Shown one piece after another: positions 53,326 through 62,152 of a stretch of DNA of 64,000 bases. The first letter of the stretch is position 1; each line of letters begins with the position of its first letter. Position numbers and translations under genes: made by a program. The notes beneath the pieces were generated by a model. The model did not search any database. It had not been told where the DNA came from and saw nothing but the letters and a program-made list of their open reading frames with translations. Source of the stretch: Pasteurella sp049670895 (GTDB taxonomy: Bacteria > Pseudomonadota > Gammaproteobacteria > Enterobacterales > Pasteurellaceae); NCBI RefSeq assembly GCF_049670895.1, contig NZ_CP187170.1. The stretch is one strand, 5' to 3'.

Positions 53326-54327
53326 ATGAAAACGTTGGGGCAATTTATTGTTGAAAAGCAAGCCGAGTATCCGAATGCAAAAGGAGAATTAAGTGGGATC
53401 CTCTCTTCTATTCGATTAGTCGCAAAAGTGATTCATCGAGATATTAACAAAGCAGGATTAACCAATAACATCATCGGCACTTCAGGTGCCGAAAATGTAC
53501 AGGGCGAAACACAAATGAAATTGGATTTGTTTGCCCATAACACCATGAAGCAAGCATTAATGAGCCGTGAAGAAGTGGCTGGCTTTGCTTCCGAAGAAGA
53601 AGAAAATTTTGTCGCCTTTGATACAGAACGAGGCCGCAATGCCAAATATGTGATTCTCACCGACCCACTTGATGGCTCATCAAATATTGATGTCAATGTG
53701 GCGGTTGGCACCATTTTTTCAATCTATCGTCGTATTTCACCTATTGGCACCCCCGTGACTCTCGAAGATTTTATGCAGCCAGGGAATCGTCAAGTCGCAG
53801 CTGGCTATATTGTTTATGGTTCTTCCACCATGTTAGTGTATACCACAGGCAATGGCGTGAATGGCTTTACTTATGATCCTTCATTAGGCGTATTTTGCTT
53901 ATCTCATGAAAATATCCAAATTCCCGAAAATGGCAAAATTTATTCCATTAATGAAGGACAATATTTAAAATTTCCACAAGGTGTCAAAAAATACCTCAAA
54001 TACTGCCAAGAAGAAGATAAAGCGACACAGCGTCCTTATACGTCTCGTTATATCGGCTCTTTAGTCTCGGATTTCCATCGCAATATGCTCAAAGGGGGCA
54101 TTTACATCTATCCAAGTGCCACAAATTACCCAAATGGTAAACTTCGTCTATTATATGAAGGCAACCCGATGGCGTTCTTAGCAGAACAAGCAGGCGGCAT
54201 GGCAAGTGATGGTTATCATCGAATTCTGGATATTCAACCAACAGAGTTGCATCAGCGTGTGCCTCTCTTTATTGGTTCCAAAGAAATGGTTAAAAAAGCA
54301 CAAGATTTCCTAAAAGAATTTGATTAA
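53326..54327 (+). CDS. fbp: fructose-1,6-bisphosphatase class I
   Basis: Protein of 333 residues. The metal and substrate motif DPLDGSSNIDVNVAVGTIFS at about 113-132 and the C-terminal GNPMAFLAEQAGG are typical. It catalyses the key gluconeogenic step. Ribosome site AAGGAA. Confidence 0.96.
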   Translation: MKTLGQFIVEKQAEYPNAKGELSGILSSIRLVAKVIHRDINKAGLTNNIIGTSGAENVQGETQMKLDLFAHNTMKQALMSREEVAGFASEEEENFVAFDTERGRNAKYVILTDPLDGSSNIDVNVAVGTIFSIYRRISPIGTPVTLEDFMQPGNRQVAAGYIVYGSSTMLVYTTGNGVNGFTYDPSLGVFCLSHENIQIPENGKIYSINEGQYLKFPQGVKKYLKYCQEEDKATQRPYTSRYIGSLVSDFHRNMLKGGIYIYPSATNYPNGKLRLLYEGNPMAFLAEQAGGMASDGYHRILDIQPTELHQRVPLFIGSKEMVKKAQDFLKEFD

Positions 54328-54340
54328 ATGTAAAGAAATT

Positions 54341-54380
54341 AAAAGAGCCAGCAATTCATTTGACTGGCTCTATTTGTTTC
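54341..54380 (+). terminator. intrinsic terminator of fbp
   Basis: AGAGCCAG / CTGGCTCT stem, then ATTTGTTTCC. T tract is interrupted. Confidence 0.7.
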
Positions 54381-54442
54381 CTTATTATAGCCGGCTCAAA
54401 AATTGTCAGTGTTTTGATTTATGTTTACCAGGAAAGCCGTTT

Positions 54443-54946
54443 ATGAGAATAAAACAGTTACTTATGTTTGGTCTTTTAATGATCACAACTGGAATTCTTT
54501 TCAGTTGTTATAAACAACATAATGACAAAAGCTCAGCTTCAACCCACTCCAGTGCCTCTCGCCTTTTTTCATTAGAACAATTCAATAAATCAGTGAAAAT
54601 TATCCCAATGAATAGGCAAATCACCAAAGATAAGAATAACGATGAAATCACCACCATGAGTTATAAAATCAAAAATTTAAGTGATAAATCGATTAAAAGC
54701 GTTTACTGGGACAGCATTTATATTTGGAACGCTAACTCACTCTATACACATAATTTTCCCATTACCTTTGAAGCAAAACTAAATCCACAAAAAGAACAAA
54801 TTATTTCGGAAATGGTGTTAATCAAAAAATTACACGAAAGCAATCAGCATTTAGTCAAAAATCCAAACAATGAAATTAAAGTGGAAATTATCGCAAGAGC
54901 CATTGAATTTGAAGACGGATCCCGAATTGTGATTCCCGATAATTAA
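54443..54946 (+). CDS. putative lipoprotein of unknown function
   Basis: Protein of 167 residues. A signal peptide ends in the lipobox LFSC at 19-22, so Cys22 would be lipidated. The mature part is rich in Lys, Ser and Asn, with no domain I recognise; strands around TTMSYKIKNLSDKSIKSVYW suggest an immunoglobulin-like beta fold. The ATG at 54443 is chosen because AGGAAAG lies before it and a good signal peptide begins there; the longer frame upstream runs through the fbp terminator. Followed by its own terminator. Confidence 0.65.
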   Translation: MRIKQLLMFGLLMITTGILFSCYKQHNDKSSASTHSSASRLFSLEQFNKSVKIIPMNRQITKDKNNDEITTMSYKIKNLSDKSIKSVYWDSIYIWNANSLYTHNFPITFEAKLNPQKEQIISEMVLIKKLHESNQHLVKNPNNEIKVEIIARAIEFEDGSRIVIPDN

Positions 54947-54960
54947 ACGCCCTACAAAGC

Positions 54961-54992
54961 ACCCACAAGATCTTCATCTGTGGGTTTCTTTT
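54961..54992 (+). terminator. intrinsic terminator of lipoprotein gene
   Basis: ACCCACA / TGTGGGT with an 11-base loop, then TTCTTTTT. Confidence 0.8.
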
Positions 54993-55130
54993 TATCTCCA
55001 CTTTATCTCCATTTGCCCCATCCACCTCAAATACAATCCTTGCCCCATTGCATCTTAATGGCTTTTAATGGCTTATTTAGATAAAAAGAAATGAAAGGAA
55101 AAGGGAAAAGAAATGAAAAATTTCAGGTAT

Positions 55131-55154
55131 AAAAAAAGTCGCATTGTGCGACTA
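55131..55154 (-). terminator. terminator of the tRNA operon
   Basis: AGTCGCA / TGCGACT (55138-55152); minus strand ends in TTTTTTT. Directly downstream of the last tRNA. Confidence 0.85.
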
Positions 55155-55181
55155 TCTTATTGCATTGCTTGAAGTTTTAAA

Positions 55182-55268
55182 TGGTGCCCGAGGCCAGACT
55201 TGAACTGGCACGCTTCGAAAAGCGAGGGATTTTAAATCCCTTGTGTCTACCGATTTCACCACTCGGGC
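55182..55268 (-). tRNA. leuZ: tRNA-Leu (anticodon TAA)
   Basis: 87 bases including encoded CCA. Acceptor stem GCCCGAG/CTCGGGC, anticodon loop with TAA, long variable arm as expected of class II tRNAs, T loop GTTCAAG. Third gene of the tRNA operon. Confidence 0.95.
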
Positions 55269-55308
55269 GGACGATTTAATACTTTTTTAACTAACTTTGC
55301 ATCAGCGA

Positions 55309-55382
55309 TGGAGGCGTGTCCCGGAGTCGAACCGAGCTACATGGATTTGCAATCCAGTGCATAACCGCTTTGCTAACACGCC
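55309..55382 (-). tRNA. cysT: tRNA-Cys (anticodon GCA)
   Basis: 74 bases including CCA. Acceptor GGCGTGT/ACACGCC, discriminator U, anticodon GCA, T loop GGTTCGACTCC. Confidence 0.95.
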
Positions 55383-55389
55383 GTTAGTT

Positions 55390-55465
55390 TGGAGCGGGAA
55401 ACGAGGCTCGAACTCGCGACCCCAACCTTGGCAAGGTTGTGCTCTACCAACTGAGCTATTCCCGC
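55390..55465 (-). tRNA. glyW: tRNA-Gly (anticodon GCC)
   Basis: 76 bases including CCA. Acceptor GCGGGAA/TTCCCGC, anticodon GCC, T loop GAGTTCGAGCC. First gene of the operon; order Gly-Cys-Leu matches E. coli glyW-cysT-leuZ. Confidence 0.95.
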
Positions 55466-55485
55466 ATTCGCTGTTAGTGCGGTGC

Positions 55486-55513
55486 ATTCTACTGATTTAT
55501 AAATTTCTGTCAA
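55486..55513 (-). promoter_or_regulatory. promoter of the tRNA operon
   Basis: TTGACA (55513-55508), 16-base spacer, TAGAAT (55491-55486), followed by a GC-rich discriminator GCACCGC typical of stable-RNA promoters. An A/T-rich stretch upstream could be an UP element. Confidence 0.8.
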
Positions 55514-55798
55514 CGGTTGTTTTAAAAAAATTTTCTCGTTCGTTGAAAAAAGATTCAATTTGTTTAAAAAACAAGATAACCGTGCAAAATTGCACCTATT
55601 TTTTGACTTTTTTATCTGCATGATGTCGCATATCTTTATAAAAAAAGCTATTTTATCGTTATTCAGTTTATGCCAAAATGTGGAAATTCTTTTGTATAAA
55701 ATAAATCTCTGCCTACGCTTGATTTTCACCATCCACGATATTGAAAACGAAACGAAAGTGCGGTGGATTTTAAAAAAATTTTAATGAGGAAGTAAATC
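55514..55798. other. intergenic region between tRNA operon and metB
   Basis: AT-rich, no gene supported. An extended uptake signal lies at 55756 just before metB. No MetJ box is recognised. Confidence 0.4.
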
Positions 55799-56908
55799 AT
55801 GACACAACCCTATTCAATTGATACCCTATTAGCCCAAGCAGGTAATCGAACAGATGAACGCACGGGCGCGGTTTCTACACCCATTTTTCTTTCAACTGCC
55901 TATGGTCACCCTGGGATTGGGGAAAGCACGGGATATGACTACACACGTACCAAAAACCCAACTCGTGCAGTATTAGAAGAAACCATTGCACAATTAGAAG
56001 GGGGAGAACGTGGTTTTGCTTGTGCTTCTGGCATGGCGGCAATTCAATTATTAATGAGCTTATTTGCCGCACCTGATGAATGGATTGTGTCTAGTGATGT
56101 ATATGGTGGCACTTACCGCTTATTAGACTTTGCTTATAAAAATACTCATGGCGTAAAACCTGTTTATGTCAATACAGCTTCACTAGCCGATATTGAAGCT
56201 GCCATCACGGCAAACACGAAAGCGATTTTTATCGAAACCCCATCAAATCCATTAATGGAAGAATGTGATGTGGATGCCATTGCAAAAATTGCCAAAAAAC
56301 ACAACCTATTGCTGATTGTGGATAACACTTTCTTAACCCCTGTTTTATTTAGACCACTTGAACATGGTGCAGATATTGTCATCCATAGTGGTACAAAATA
56401 TATCGCAGGTCATAATGATGCCTTAGTTGGACTGATCGTTGCGAAAGGAACAGAACTTTGTGAACGATTATTCTATATTCAAAATGGGGCGGGACCTGTA
56501 CTTTCTCCGTTTGATGCGTGGTTGACGATTCGTGGCATGAAAACCTTAGCCTTGCGTATGGAACGTCATGAAAAAAATGCGAAAGCCTTAGCGGAATTTT
56601 TAGCTGTTCAACCCCAAGTCAAAGATGTGTTATATCCAAACAAAGGGGGGATGTTGTCTTTCCGCTTGCAAGATGAAAATTGGGTGAATCCATTTTTGAA
56701 AGCCATTAAATTGATTACCTTTGCAGAAAGTCTGGGGGGAACAGAAAGTTTTATTACCTATCCCGCCACACAAACCCATATGGATATTCCTGAATCAGAA
56801 CGTATTGCACGTGGTATTTGTAACCGTCTGTTGCGTTTTTCTGTGGGAATAGAAAATGTGGAAGATATCAAAGCGGATTTGTTACAAGCTTTCGCACAGT
56901 TAAAATAG
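55799..56908 (+). CDS. metB: cystathionine gamma-synthase
   Basis: Protein of 369 residues, fold type I PLP enzyme of the Cys/Met metabolism family. PLP-lysine motif HSGTKYIAGHND near residue 200, YDYTRTKNPTRAVLE, SSDVYGGTYRL and GTESFITYPATQTH. It joins O-acylhomoserine and cysteine to form cystathionine. Related lyases (MetC, MegL) are close, but length and the neighbour trxA match the H. influenzae metB context. GAGGAAG ribosome site. Confidence 0.9.
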   Translation: MTQPYSIDTLLAQAGNRTDERTGAVSTPIFLSTAYGHPGIGESTGYDYTRTKNPTRAVLEETIAQLEGGERGFACASGMAAIQLLMSLFAAPDEWIVSSDVYGGTYRLLDFAYKNTHGVKPVYVNTASLADIEAAITANTKAIFIETPSNPLMEECDVDAIAKIAKKHNLLLIVDNTFLTPVLFRPLEHGADIVIHSGTKYIAGHNDALVGLIVAKGTELCERLFYIQNGAGPVLSPFDAWLTIRGMKTLALRMERHEKNAKALAEFLAVQPQVKDVLYPNKGGMLSFRLQDENWVNPFLKAIKLITFAESLGGTESFITYPATQTHMDIPESERIARGICNRLLRFSVGIENVEDIKADLLQAFAQLK

Positions 56909-56951
56909 CTTTTCCCACTTTAACAGATTGATTTGCATTATGCTTGTGATA

Positions 56952-56976
56952 TTATCATTAACGCTTGAAATGATAA
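56952..56976. promoter_or_regulatory. dyad upstream of trxA
   Basis: Perfect 8-base inverted repeat TTATCATT / AATGATAA with a 9-base spacer, 45 bases before the trxA start. It may be an operator; the regulator is unknown. No T tract follows, so a terminator is less likely. Confidence 0.4.
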
Positions 56977-57021
56977 CAATCATGCTAATTATAGAACATA
57001 TTATTAACAAAAAAGGAAAAA

Positions 57022-57345
57022 ATGATGGAAGTATTACATTCTACTGACGCAACATTTGCGGCTGATGTGGTAAATTCTGATGTGCCTGTTTTATTAGATT
57101 TTTGGGCGCCTTGGTGCGGTCCTTGCCGTATGATTTCACCTATTTTGGATGAAATTGCAGCGGAATTTTCGGGTAAAGTGAAAGTAGTAAAAATCAATAT
57201 CGACGAAAACCAAGAAACCCCTGCACAATTAGGTGTGCGTAGCATTCCAACTTTAGTGTTATTTAAAGATGGTAAAGCGGTTGCGACCCAAGTGGGTGCA
57301 TTACCAAAAAATCAATTGGCTAATTTTATTAACCAAAACATCTAA
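57022..57345 (+). CDS. trxA: thioredoxin
   Basis: Protein of 107 residues. Active site WAPWCGPCRM near residue 28-37 and the cis-proline region SIPTLVLFKDG. Cytoplasmic dithiol reductant. Two adjacent ATGs are available and both fit AGGAAA. Confidence 0.95.
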   Translation: MMEVLHSTDATFAADVVNSDVPVLLDFWAPWCGPCRMISPILDEIAAEFSGKVKVVKINIDENQETPAQLGVRSIPTLVLFKDGKAVATQVGALPKNQLANFINQNI

Positions 57346-57397
57346 TATTGACTCGGTCACTCAGTCATTTCTAAGTAAAGTTTGGAAAGTCTATTAT

Positions 57398-57440
57398 AAA
57401 ACCCACTTTTGTGACTCAACGCAAAAGTGGGTTTCTTTTT
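57398..57440 (+). terminator. intrinsic terminator of trxA
   Basis: AAACCCACTTTTG / CAAAAGTGGGTTT, perfect 13-base stem, then CTTTTT. Confidence 0.9.
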
Positions 57441-57478
57441 GTGTGCGGAACGGAGAAGCCTCAAACAGTTAACATGAC

Positions 57479-58288
57479 TTATTGAATATACGCAAAACAA
57501 CTCCATACAGGCAATGAAACCGAGAGCAAGAGTAAAAGGTTTAAGGTTAAATAAGATAATGTCCATTGTTTAAAAATATGAACGGCAAGAATCAGCACAA
57601 TAAACAAATGCAAGATGAAATATAAAATAAAGGCAAATTCATTGGCAAAAAAGACCGCACCTGAGGCTTGAAAAAGAATCACTAACACGGCAAGGGCATT
57701 ACAAAATAACATGATCAACATGCCAAAAGGCAACAAGGCGATAAAACCTTGTAAACGATTTTTAGCAATCACTAAGGCAAGATTGGCTAAAATAAGCCCC
57801 GCAAGCATTTGGCTAAATGGACTGTATTGCACAAAAAATAAGGTGGGAATCTCTACAAAAATCAGCAAATAAGCCAACATGCCCAAGCCGCCAGCGATCA
57901 TTGCCATCACTAACATCGTGTTTCTTAATTGTTCATCTTCAGGCTGTTTCCAAATCGCAATCAGCATAATGATCCCCGCAAGACACACCACATCCGTTAG
58001 GACAAAATGATAATTAGAAAATAGGCTTAATAACAGCCAAACGCCCCAAAATAATGCCAAATAGGCATTCACTCGAATTAAACGTGAGCGTTGCCCTGGA
58101 CAAATTTTGCCTTGACGAAACACGATCAAACAGAGCAATTGTGCGGTTAAGATAGCGAAGGCTAAATGAGAAATGGCTTTGGTATAAGGTTGTAAAAAAA
58201 GGGCAAAAAGATCAATCCCTAACAATAAAAGAAGAGGGAATAATGAAATCAGTGCGGTAAAAAACACAGGCTGTTTTTCTTCAGACAT
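57479..58288 (-). CDS. conserved inner membrane protein, function unknown
   Basis: Protein of 269 residues with about eight membrane helices and almost no soluble part. No motif I can name; only short loops such as RQGKICPGQRSRLIRVN carry charge. The ATG at 58288 is used because AGGAAA precedes it; 12 in-frame codons upstream lack support. It converges on trxA and diverges from the TRIC-type gene. Confidence 0.65.
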   Translation of the reverse strand: MSEEKQPVFFTALISLFPLLLLLGIDLFALFLQPYTKAISHLAFAILTAQLLCLIVFRQGKICPGQRSRLIRVNAYLALFWGVWLLLSLFSNYHFVLTDVVCLAGIIMLIAIWKQPEDEQLRNTMLVMAMIAGGLGMLAYLLIFVEIPTLFFVQYSPFSQMLAGLILANLALVIAKNRLQGFIALLPFGMLIMLFCNALAVLVILFQASGAVFFANEFAFILYFILHLFIVLILAVHIFKQWTLSYLTLNLLLLLSVSLPVWSCFAYIQ

Positions 58289-58427
58289 AATTTTTTCCTG
58301 CTTAAAAGACAAAGAGTCTGACAATTATGCAAGAATTCAAAAGTGCGGTCAAAATTTCCTATCATTTTCATAGATTCCTCTCTAAAATAATCACATTTTT
58401 AACCGCACTTTTTGATATGGAATTTCT

Positions 58428-59099
58428 ATGCTACTGAGCGTTTTATATATTATTGGGATTACTGCAGAAGCCATCACGGGGGCGTTGGCGGCAGGTCGTG
58501 AAAAAATGGATATTTTTGGTGTGATTATCATTGCTTCAATGACCGCAATCGGAGGTGGCTCAGTCAGAGATGTGCTGTTAGGTCACTATCCTCTAGGTTG
58601 GGTAAAAAATCCGCAATATTTTTTAATTGTGGCTACCGCCGCCGTGCTTACAGTTGTTGTCGCCCCACTCATTCGCCAGTTTATGCGTTATTTCCGAACA
58701 ATTTTCTTAGTGTTAGACGCCTTAGGTTTGATCGTATTTTCGATTATTGGGGCACAAATTGCCTTAGACATGGGGCATGGATTTACCATTGCTACCATCG
58801 CCGCCATTATCACAGGGGCATTTGGTGGCGTGTTACGTGATCTCTTGTGTAATCGTATTCCGTTAGTTTTCCAAAAAGAACTTTATGCCAGTATCGCTTT
58901 GATTGCGACGGCAATTTACATTGGCTTGCAACAACTCCAGATCGATCAAAATCTGGTGATTATCATCACGTTAGTCAGTGGCTTTATCGCCCGTTTACTC
59001 GCAATTTATTTTGAATGGGGATTGCCAGTATTCGATTATCAAGAACAACCCATTTCGAAAAACACAACAAACGACAAATTACCAACGAAAACAAAATAG
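58428..59099 (+). CDS. TRIC-type cation channel family protein (YicG-like)
   Basis: Protein of 223 residues with about seven membrane segments. Two repeated glycine-rich motifs mark the family (UPF0126): AIGGGSVRDVLLG and GAFGGVLRDLLCNRIP. Prokaryotic TRIC proteins are trimeric potassium-type channels, but the physiological role in bacteria is unsettled. It stops nine bases before proA, so the two are probably cotranscribed. Confidence 0.85.
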   Translation: MLLSVLYIIGITAEAITGALAAGREKMDIFGVIIIASMTAIGGGSVRDVLLGHYPLGWVKNPQYFLIVATAAVLTVVVAPLIRQFMRYFRTIFLVLDALGLIVFSIIGAQIALDMGHGFTIATIAAIITGAFGGVLRDLLCNRIPLVFQKELYASIALIATAIYIGLQQLQIDQNLVIIITLVSGFIARLLAIYFEWGLPVFDYQEQPISKNTTNDKLPTKTK

Positions 59100-59107
59100 G
59101 TGGCATT

Positions 59108-60370
59108 ATGAGTATCCATTTAGAACAGATTGGAAGACAAGCTAAACAGGCGGCATTTATCTTGTCTCAACTTTCCCAACCTCAAAAAAATCATGCTTTG
59201 CAACGCATTGCAGAACAATTAGAAAGCCAAGCGGAGGCCATTTTGGCTGAAAACGCCAAAGATATTGAGGCAGCAAAACAAAACGGGTTATCCGATGCCA
59301 TCATTGATCGTTTGTTATTAACAAAAGATCGTTTAACCCATATTGCAAATGATGTACGCCATGTGATGTCGTTGGCGGATCCCGTTGGGAAAGTCATTGA
59401 TGGTGGCATATTAGACAGCGGATTAAAAATCGAACGCGTGCGTGTTCCACTCGGCGTGATCGGCACCATTTATGAAGCCCGTCCGAATGTGACAATTGAT
59501 GTTGCAAGCCTTTGTTTAAAAACAGGCAATGCCGTGATTTTACGAGGGGGAAAAGAAACCCAGCATTCCAATCGCATTTTAGTTAAGGTGGTGCAAGATG
59601 CTTTAGCACAAGCAGGCTTGCCCAAATATGCGGTACAAGCCATTACCGATCCAGATCGTGCGTTAGTGATGGAATTATTAAAATTAGATCGCTACGTCGA
59701 TATGATTATCCCTCGTGGAGGGGCGGGGTTACATGCACTCTGTAAACAGCATTCCACCATTCCTGTGATTGTCGGCGGGATTGGGGTTTGCCACTTATTT
59801 GTAGAGGAAAGTGCTGATTTAGATAAAGCCTTGCCGTTAATCGAAAATGCGAAAACACAACGTCCAAGCACCTGCAATACATTGGAAACCTTATTAGTAC
59901 AACGTAGCATTGCGGCACAATTTTTACCTAAATTGGCACAACATCTTGCCCCGAAAAACGTCAAAATTCATGCAGATTCTACCGCACTTTCTCTCCTTCA
60001 AGACGCCCCACTTGAGGTGTTGCCAGTCCAAGAACAAGCGTTACGCCAAGAATGGCTTTCTTATGATCTCAATGTCGTGGTGGTTGAGGATCTGCCGCAT
60101 GCGATTGCACATATCCGTGAATACGGCAGCCAACACTCTGACGGCATTTTGACTAGCTCGCAACAGCTCGCTCAACAATTCATTGCACAAGTGGATTCTG
60201 CTGCGGTATATGTGAATGCCAGCACAAGATTTACCGATGGAGGGCAATTTGGTTTAGGGGCAGAAGTGGCTGTCAGCACCCAAAAATTACACGCACGTGG
60301 TCCAATGGGGTTAGAAGCCTTAACCACGTATAAATGGGTTTGCACGGGTGATTATACCTGTCGAACATAA
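59108..60370 (+). CDS. proA: gamma-glutamyl phosphate reductase
   Basis: Protein of 420 residues of the aldehyde dehydrogenase superfamily. The catalytic cysteine is in RPSTCNTLETLL near residue 256, with PLGVIGTIYEARPNVT and RFTDGGQFGLGAEVAVST. It makes glutamate semialdehyde for proline. The start at 59108 follows AGGTGG. Confidence 0.95.
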   Translation: MSIHLEQIGRQAKQAAFILSQLSQPQKNHALQRIAEQLESQAEAILAENAKDIEAAKQNGLSDAIIDRLLLTKDRLTHIANDVRHVMSLADPVGKVIDGGILDSGLKIERVRVPLGVIGTIYEARPNVTIDVASLCLKTGNAVILRGGKETQHSNRILVKVVQDALAQAGLPKYAVQAITDPDRALVMELLKLDRYVDMIIPRGGAGLHALCKQHSTIPVIVGGIGVCHLFVEESADLDKALPLIENAKTQRPSTCNTLETLLVQRSIAAQFLPKLAQHLAPKNVKIHADSTALSLLQDAPLEVLPVQEQALRQEWLSYDLNVVVVEDLPHAIAHIREYGSQHSDGILTSSQQLAQQFIAQVDSAAVYVNASTRFTDGGQFGLGAEVAVSTQKLHARGPMGLEALTTYKWVCTGDYTCRT

Positions 60371-60399
60371 ATATTGTTTAATAAAATAATGCTTTTATT

Positions 60400-60442
60400 A
60401 TTGTCAAATAAAATCTTTTAGAATTTATTTGACAATTTTTTT
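60400..60442 (+). terminator. intrinsic terminator of proA
   Basis: Perfect 13-base stem ATTGTCAAATAAA / TTTATTTGACAAT with an 11-base loop, then seven T. Confidence 0.9.
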
Positions 60443-60506
60443 GCAAATTGTTATTTCTTATGAATAACACAACAATCCTATAAAAATAAAAGAAGGAATC
60501 TTATTT

Positions 60507-61859
60507 ATGTCTTACCTTTCCGTTGCGAAATTCGGTGGCACCAGTGTCGCCAATCATTGTGCCATGCAAGCTTGTGCTAACATTGTCATCAACGACCCTA
60601 AAACCCGTGTTGTGGTACTTTCTGCTTCAGCAGGGGTGACCAATTTACTCGTTGCCTTAGCCAATGGTTGTGATAGTACCGAACGACTCAAGCTTGTTAA
60701 CGAAATCCGCCAAATTCAAGAAAATATCCTAAATGCCTTGAAAGACGATCGTTTTGTGCGTGATAAAATTGAAAAAATTCTTTCTAACATTGAATCACTT
60801 GCTGAAGCGGCGAGTCTTGCCACCTCTACCGCATTAACCGATGAGCTGATTAGCCAAGGGGAAATGATGTCGTCATTAATTTTCGTGGAAGTGTTACGAG
60901 AATTAAACACCCAAGCCACTTGGGTGGATGTACGCCGCATTGTCGCTACCAATAGCCACTTTGGTAAAGCCATTCCAAATGATGAACAAACACAAAAAAA
61001 TAGCGATAATATTCTCAAACCGTTGCTCGATCGTGGTGAGCTCATTATTACACAAGGGTTTATCGGACGAGATCCCGAAGGAAAAACCACCACGTTAGGA
61101 CGCGGCGGCAGTGATTATTCTGCGGCATTATTGGCTGAAGTGCTCAAAGCAAACGATGTGTTAATCTGGACCGATGTGGCAGGGATTTATAGTACCGATC
61201 CCCGTATTGTGCCAAATGCCAAACGTATCGATACCATTAGCTTTTCAGAAGCCGCTGAAATGGCCACCTTCGGTGCAAAAGTCTTACACCCTTCAACCTT
61301 ATTGCCTGCTGTGCGTAGCAATATTCCTGTTTATGTCGGCTCAAGTAAGGCACCTGAAGCGGGGGGAACTTGGGTTACACGTGATCCGCAACCTCGCCCA
61401 ACTTTCCGAGCAATTGCCCTACGTCGTGATCAAATTCTCCTTACCCTATCTAGCCTCAATATGCTACATGCACAAGGCTTTTTAGCGAATGTGTTTAGTA
61501 TCCTAGCGAAGCACAAAATTTCTGTGGATGTGGTGACGACCTCCGAAGTCAGCATTGCCTTAACTTTAGATAAAACAGGTTCAGCCTCTTCTGGTAATGC
61601 ATTACTGTCTAATCACCTCCTAGAGGAATTAAGTACTGTCTGTTCAGTGAAAGTCGATACGGGCTTATCTTTAGTTGCCTTAATTGGGAATGATCTGCAT
61701 ATTTCTGCAGGCGTGGCGAAAAAAATCTTTAACACCCTTGAAGACTACAATATTCGCAGCATTAGCTACGGTGCTAGCACCAATAATGTGTGCATGTTAG
61801 TACAAAGCGAACATGCTAATGAGGTGGTGTCCTCTCTCCATCAAACATTATTTGAATAA
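60507..61859 (+). CDS. lysC: lysine-sensitive aspartokinase III
   Basis: Protein of 450 residues. Kinase domain with KFGGTSVA at the N-terminus, TQGFIGRDPEGKTTTLGRGG and ATFGAKVLHPSTLLPAVRS; two ACT domains in the last 150 residues. Phosphorylates aspartate, the first step to lysine, diaminopimelate, threonine and methionine. Length matches E. coli LysC, not the fused ThrA or MetL. Ribosome site AGAAGGAA. The 136-base leader is filled by the proA terminator, leaving no room for a lysine riboswitch. Confidence 0.94.
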   Translation: MSYLSVAKFGGTSVANHCAMQACANIVINDPKTRVVVLSASAGVTNLLVALANGCDSTERLKLVNEIRQIQENILNALKDDRFVRDKIEKILSNIESLAEAASLATSTALTDELISQGEMMSSLIFVEVLRELNTQATWVDVRRIVATNSHFGKAIPNDEQTQKNSDNILKPLLDRGELIITQGFIGRDPEGKTTTLGRGGSDYSAALLAEVLKANDVLIWTDVAGIYSTDPRIVPNAKRIDTISFSEAAEMATFGAKVLHPSTLLPAVRSNIPVYVGSSKAPEAGGTWVTRDPQPRPTFRAIALRRDQILLTLSSLNMLHAQGFLANVFSILAKHKISVDVVTTSEVSIALTLDKTGSASSGNALLSNHLLEELSTVCSVKVDTGLSLVALIGNDLHISAGVAKKIFNTLEDYNIRSISYGASTNNVCMLVQSEHANEVVSSLHQTLFE

Positions 61860-61873
61860 TAAAGGGAAATAAC

Positions 61874-61918
61874 AAACAAACGTTGGGAGAATGCTCTCGT
61901 TCTCCCAACAGTTTGTTT
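61874..61918 (+). terminator. long hairpin downstream of lysC
   Basis: Two stacked stems AAACAAAC/GTTTGTTT and TTGGGAGA/TCTCCCAA around a 10-base loop. The U-rich arm GTTTGTTT may replace a T tract. Confidence 0.65.
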
Positions 61919-62152
61919 ACAAAGCTATTTCTGTCATCCGCTTAAGATAAAAACGAAATTTCATCCCAAAAACTCACGGCGAATAAGATAATTTTCCCCT
62001 TCTTCCCTTGATTTCCCACCTTTGTTTCTGCTTTCTCGCCTTTTCACAAATTCACAAATAACACCACAAATGGATTGAGATTAATGCCAGAAAATAGTAA
62101 AGTACTCCGCTGTTCATTTTATTTATACATAAAAGCTTAAAGGCGGAATACT

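Noticed and set aside
55297..55732. Open frames of 60-120 codons across the tRNA region
   Set aside because: They read through three clear tRNA genes and the tRNA promoter.
60371..60506. Lysine riboswitch before lysC
   Set aside because: The leader is only 136 bases and is mostly the proA terminator; no aptamer-sized structure fits.
61871..61886. PurR-like core CAAACGTT upstream of purA
   Set aside because: It lies in the stem of the hairpin after lysC, about 270 bases from purA, and only half of the PurR consensus is present.
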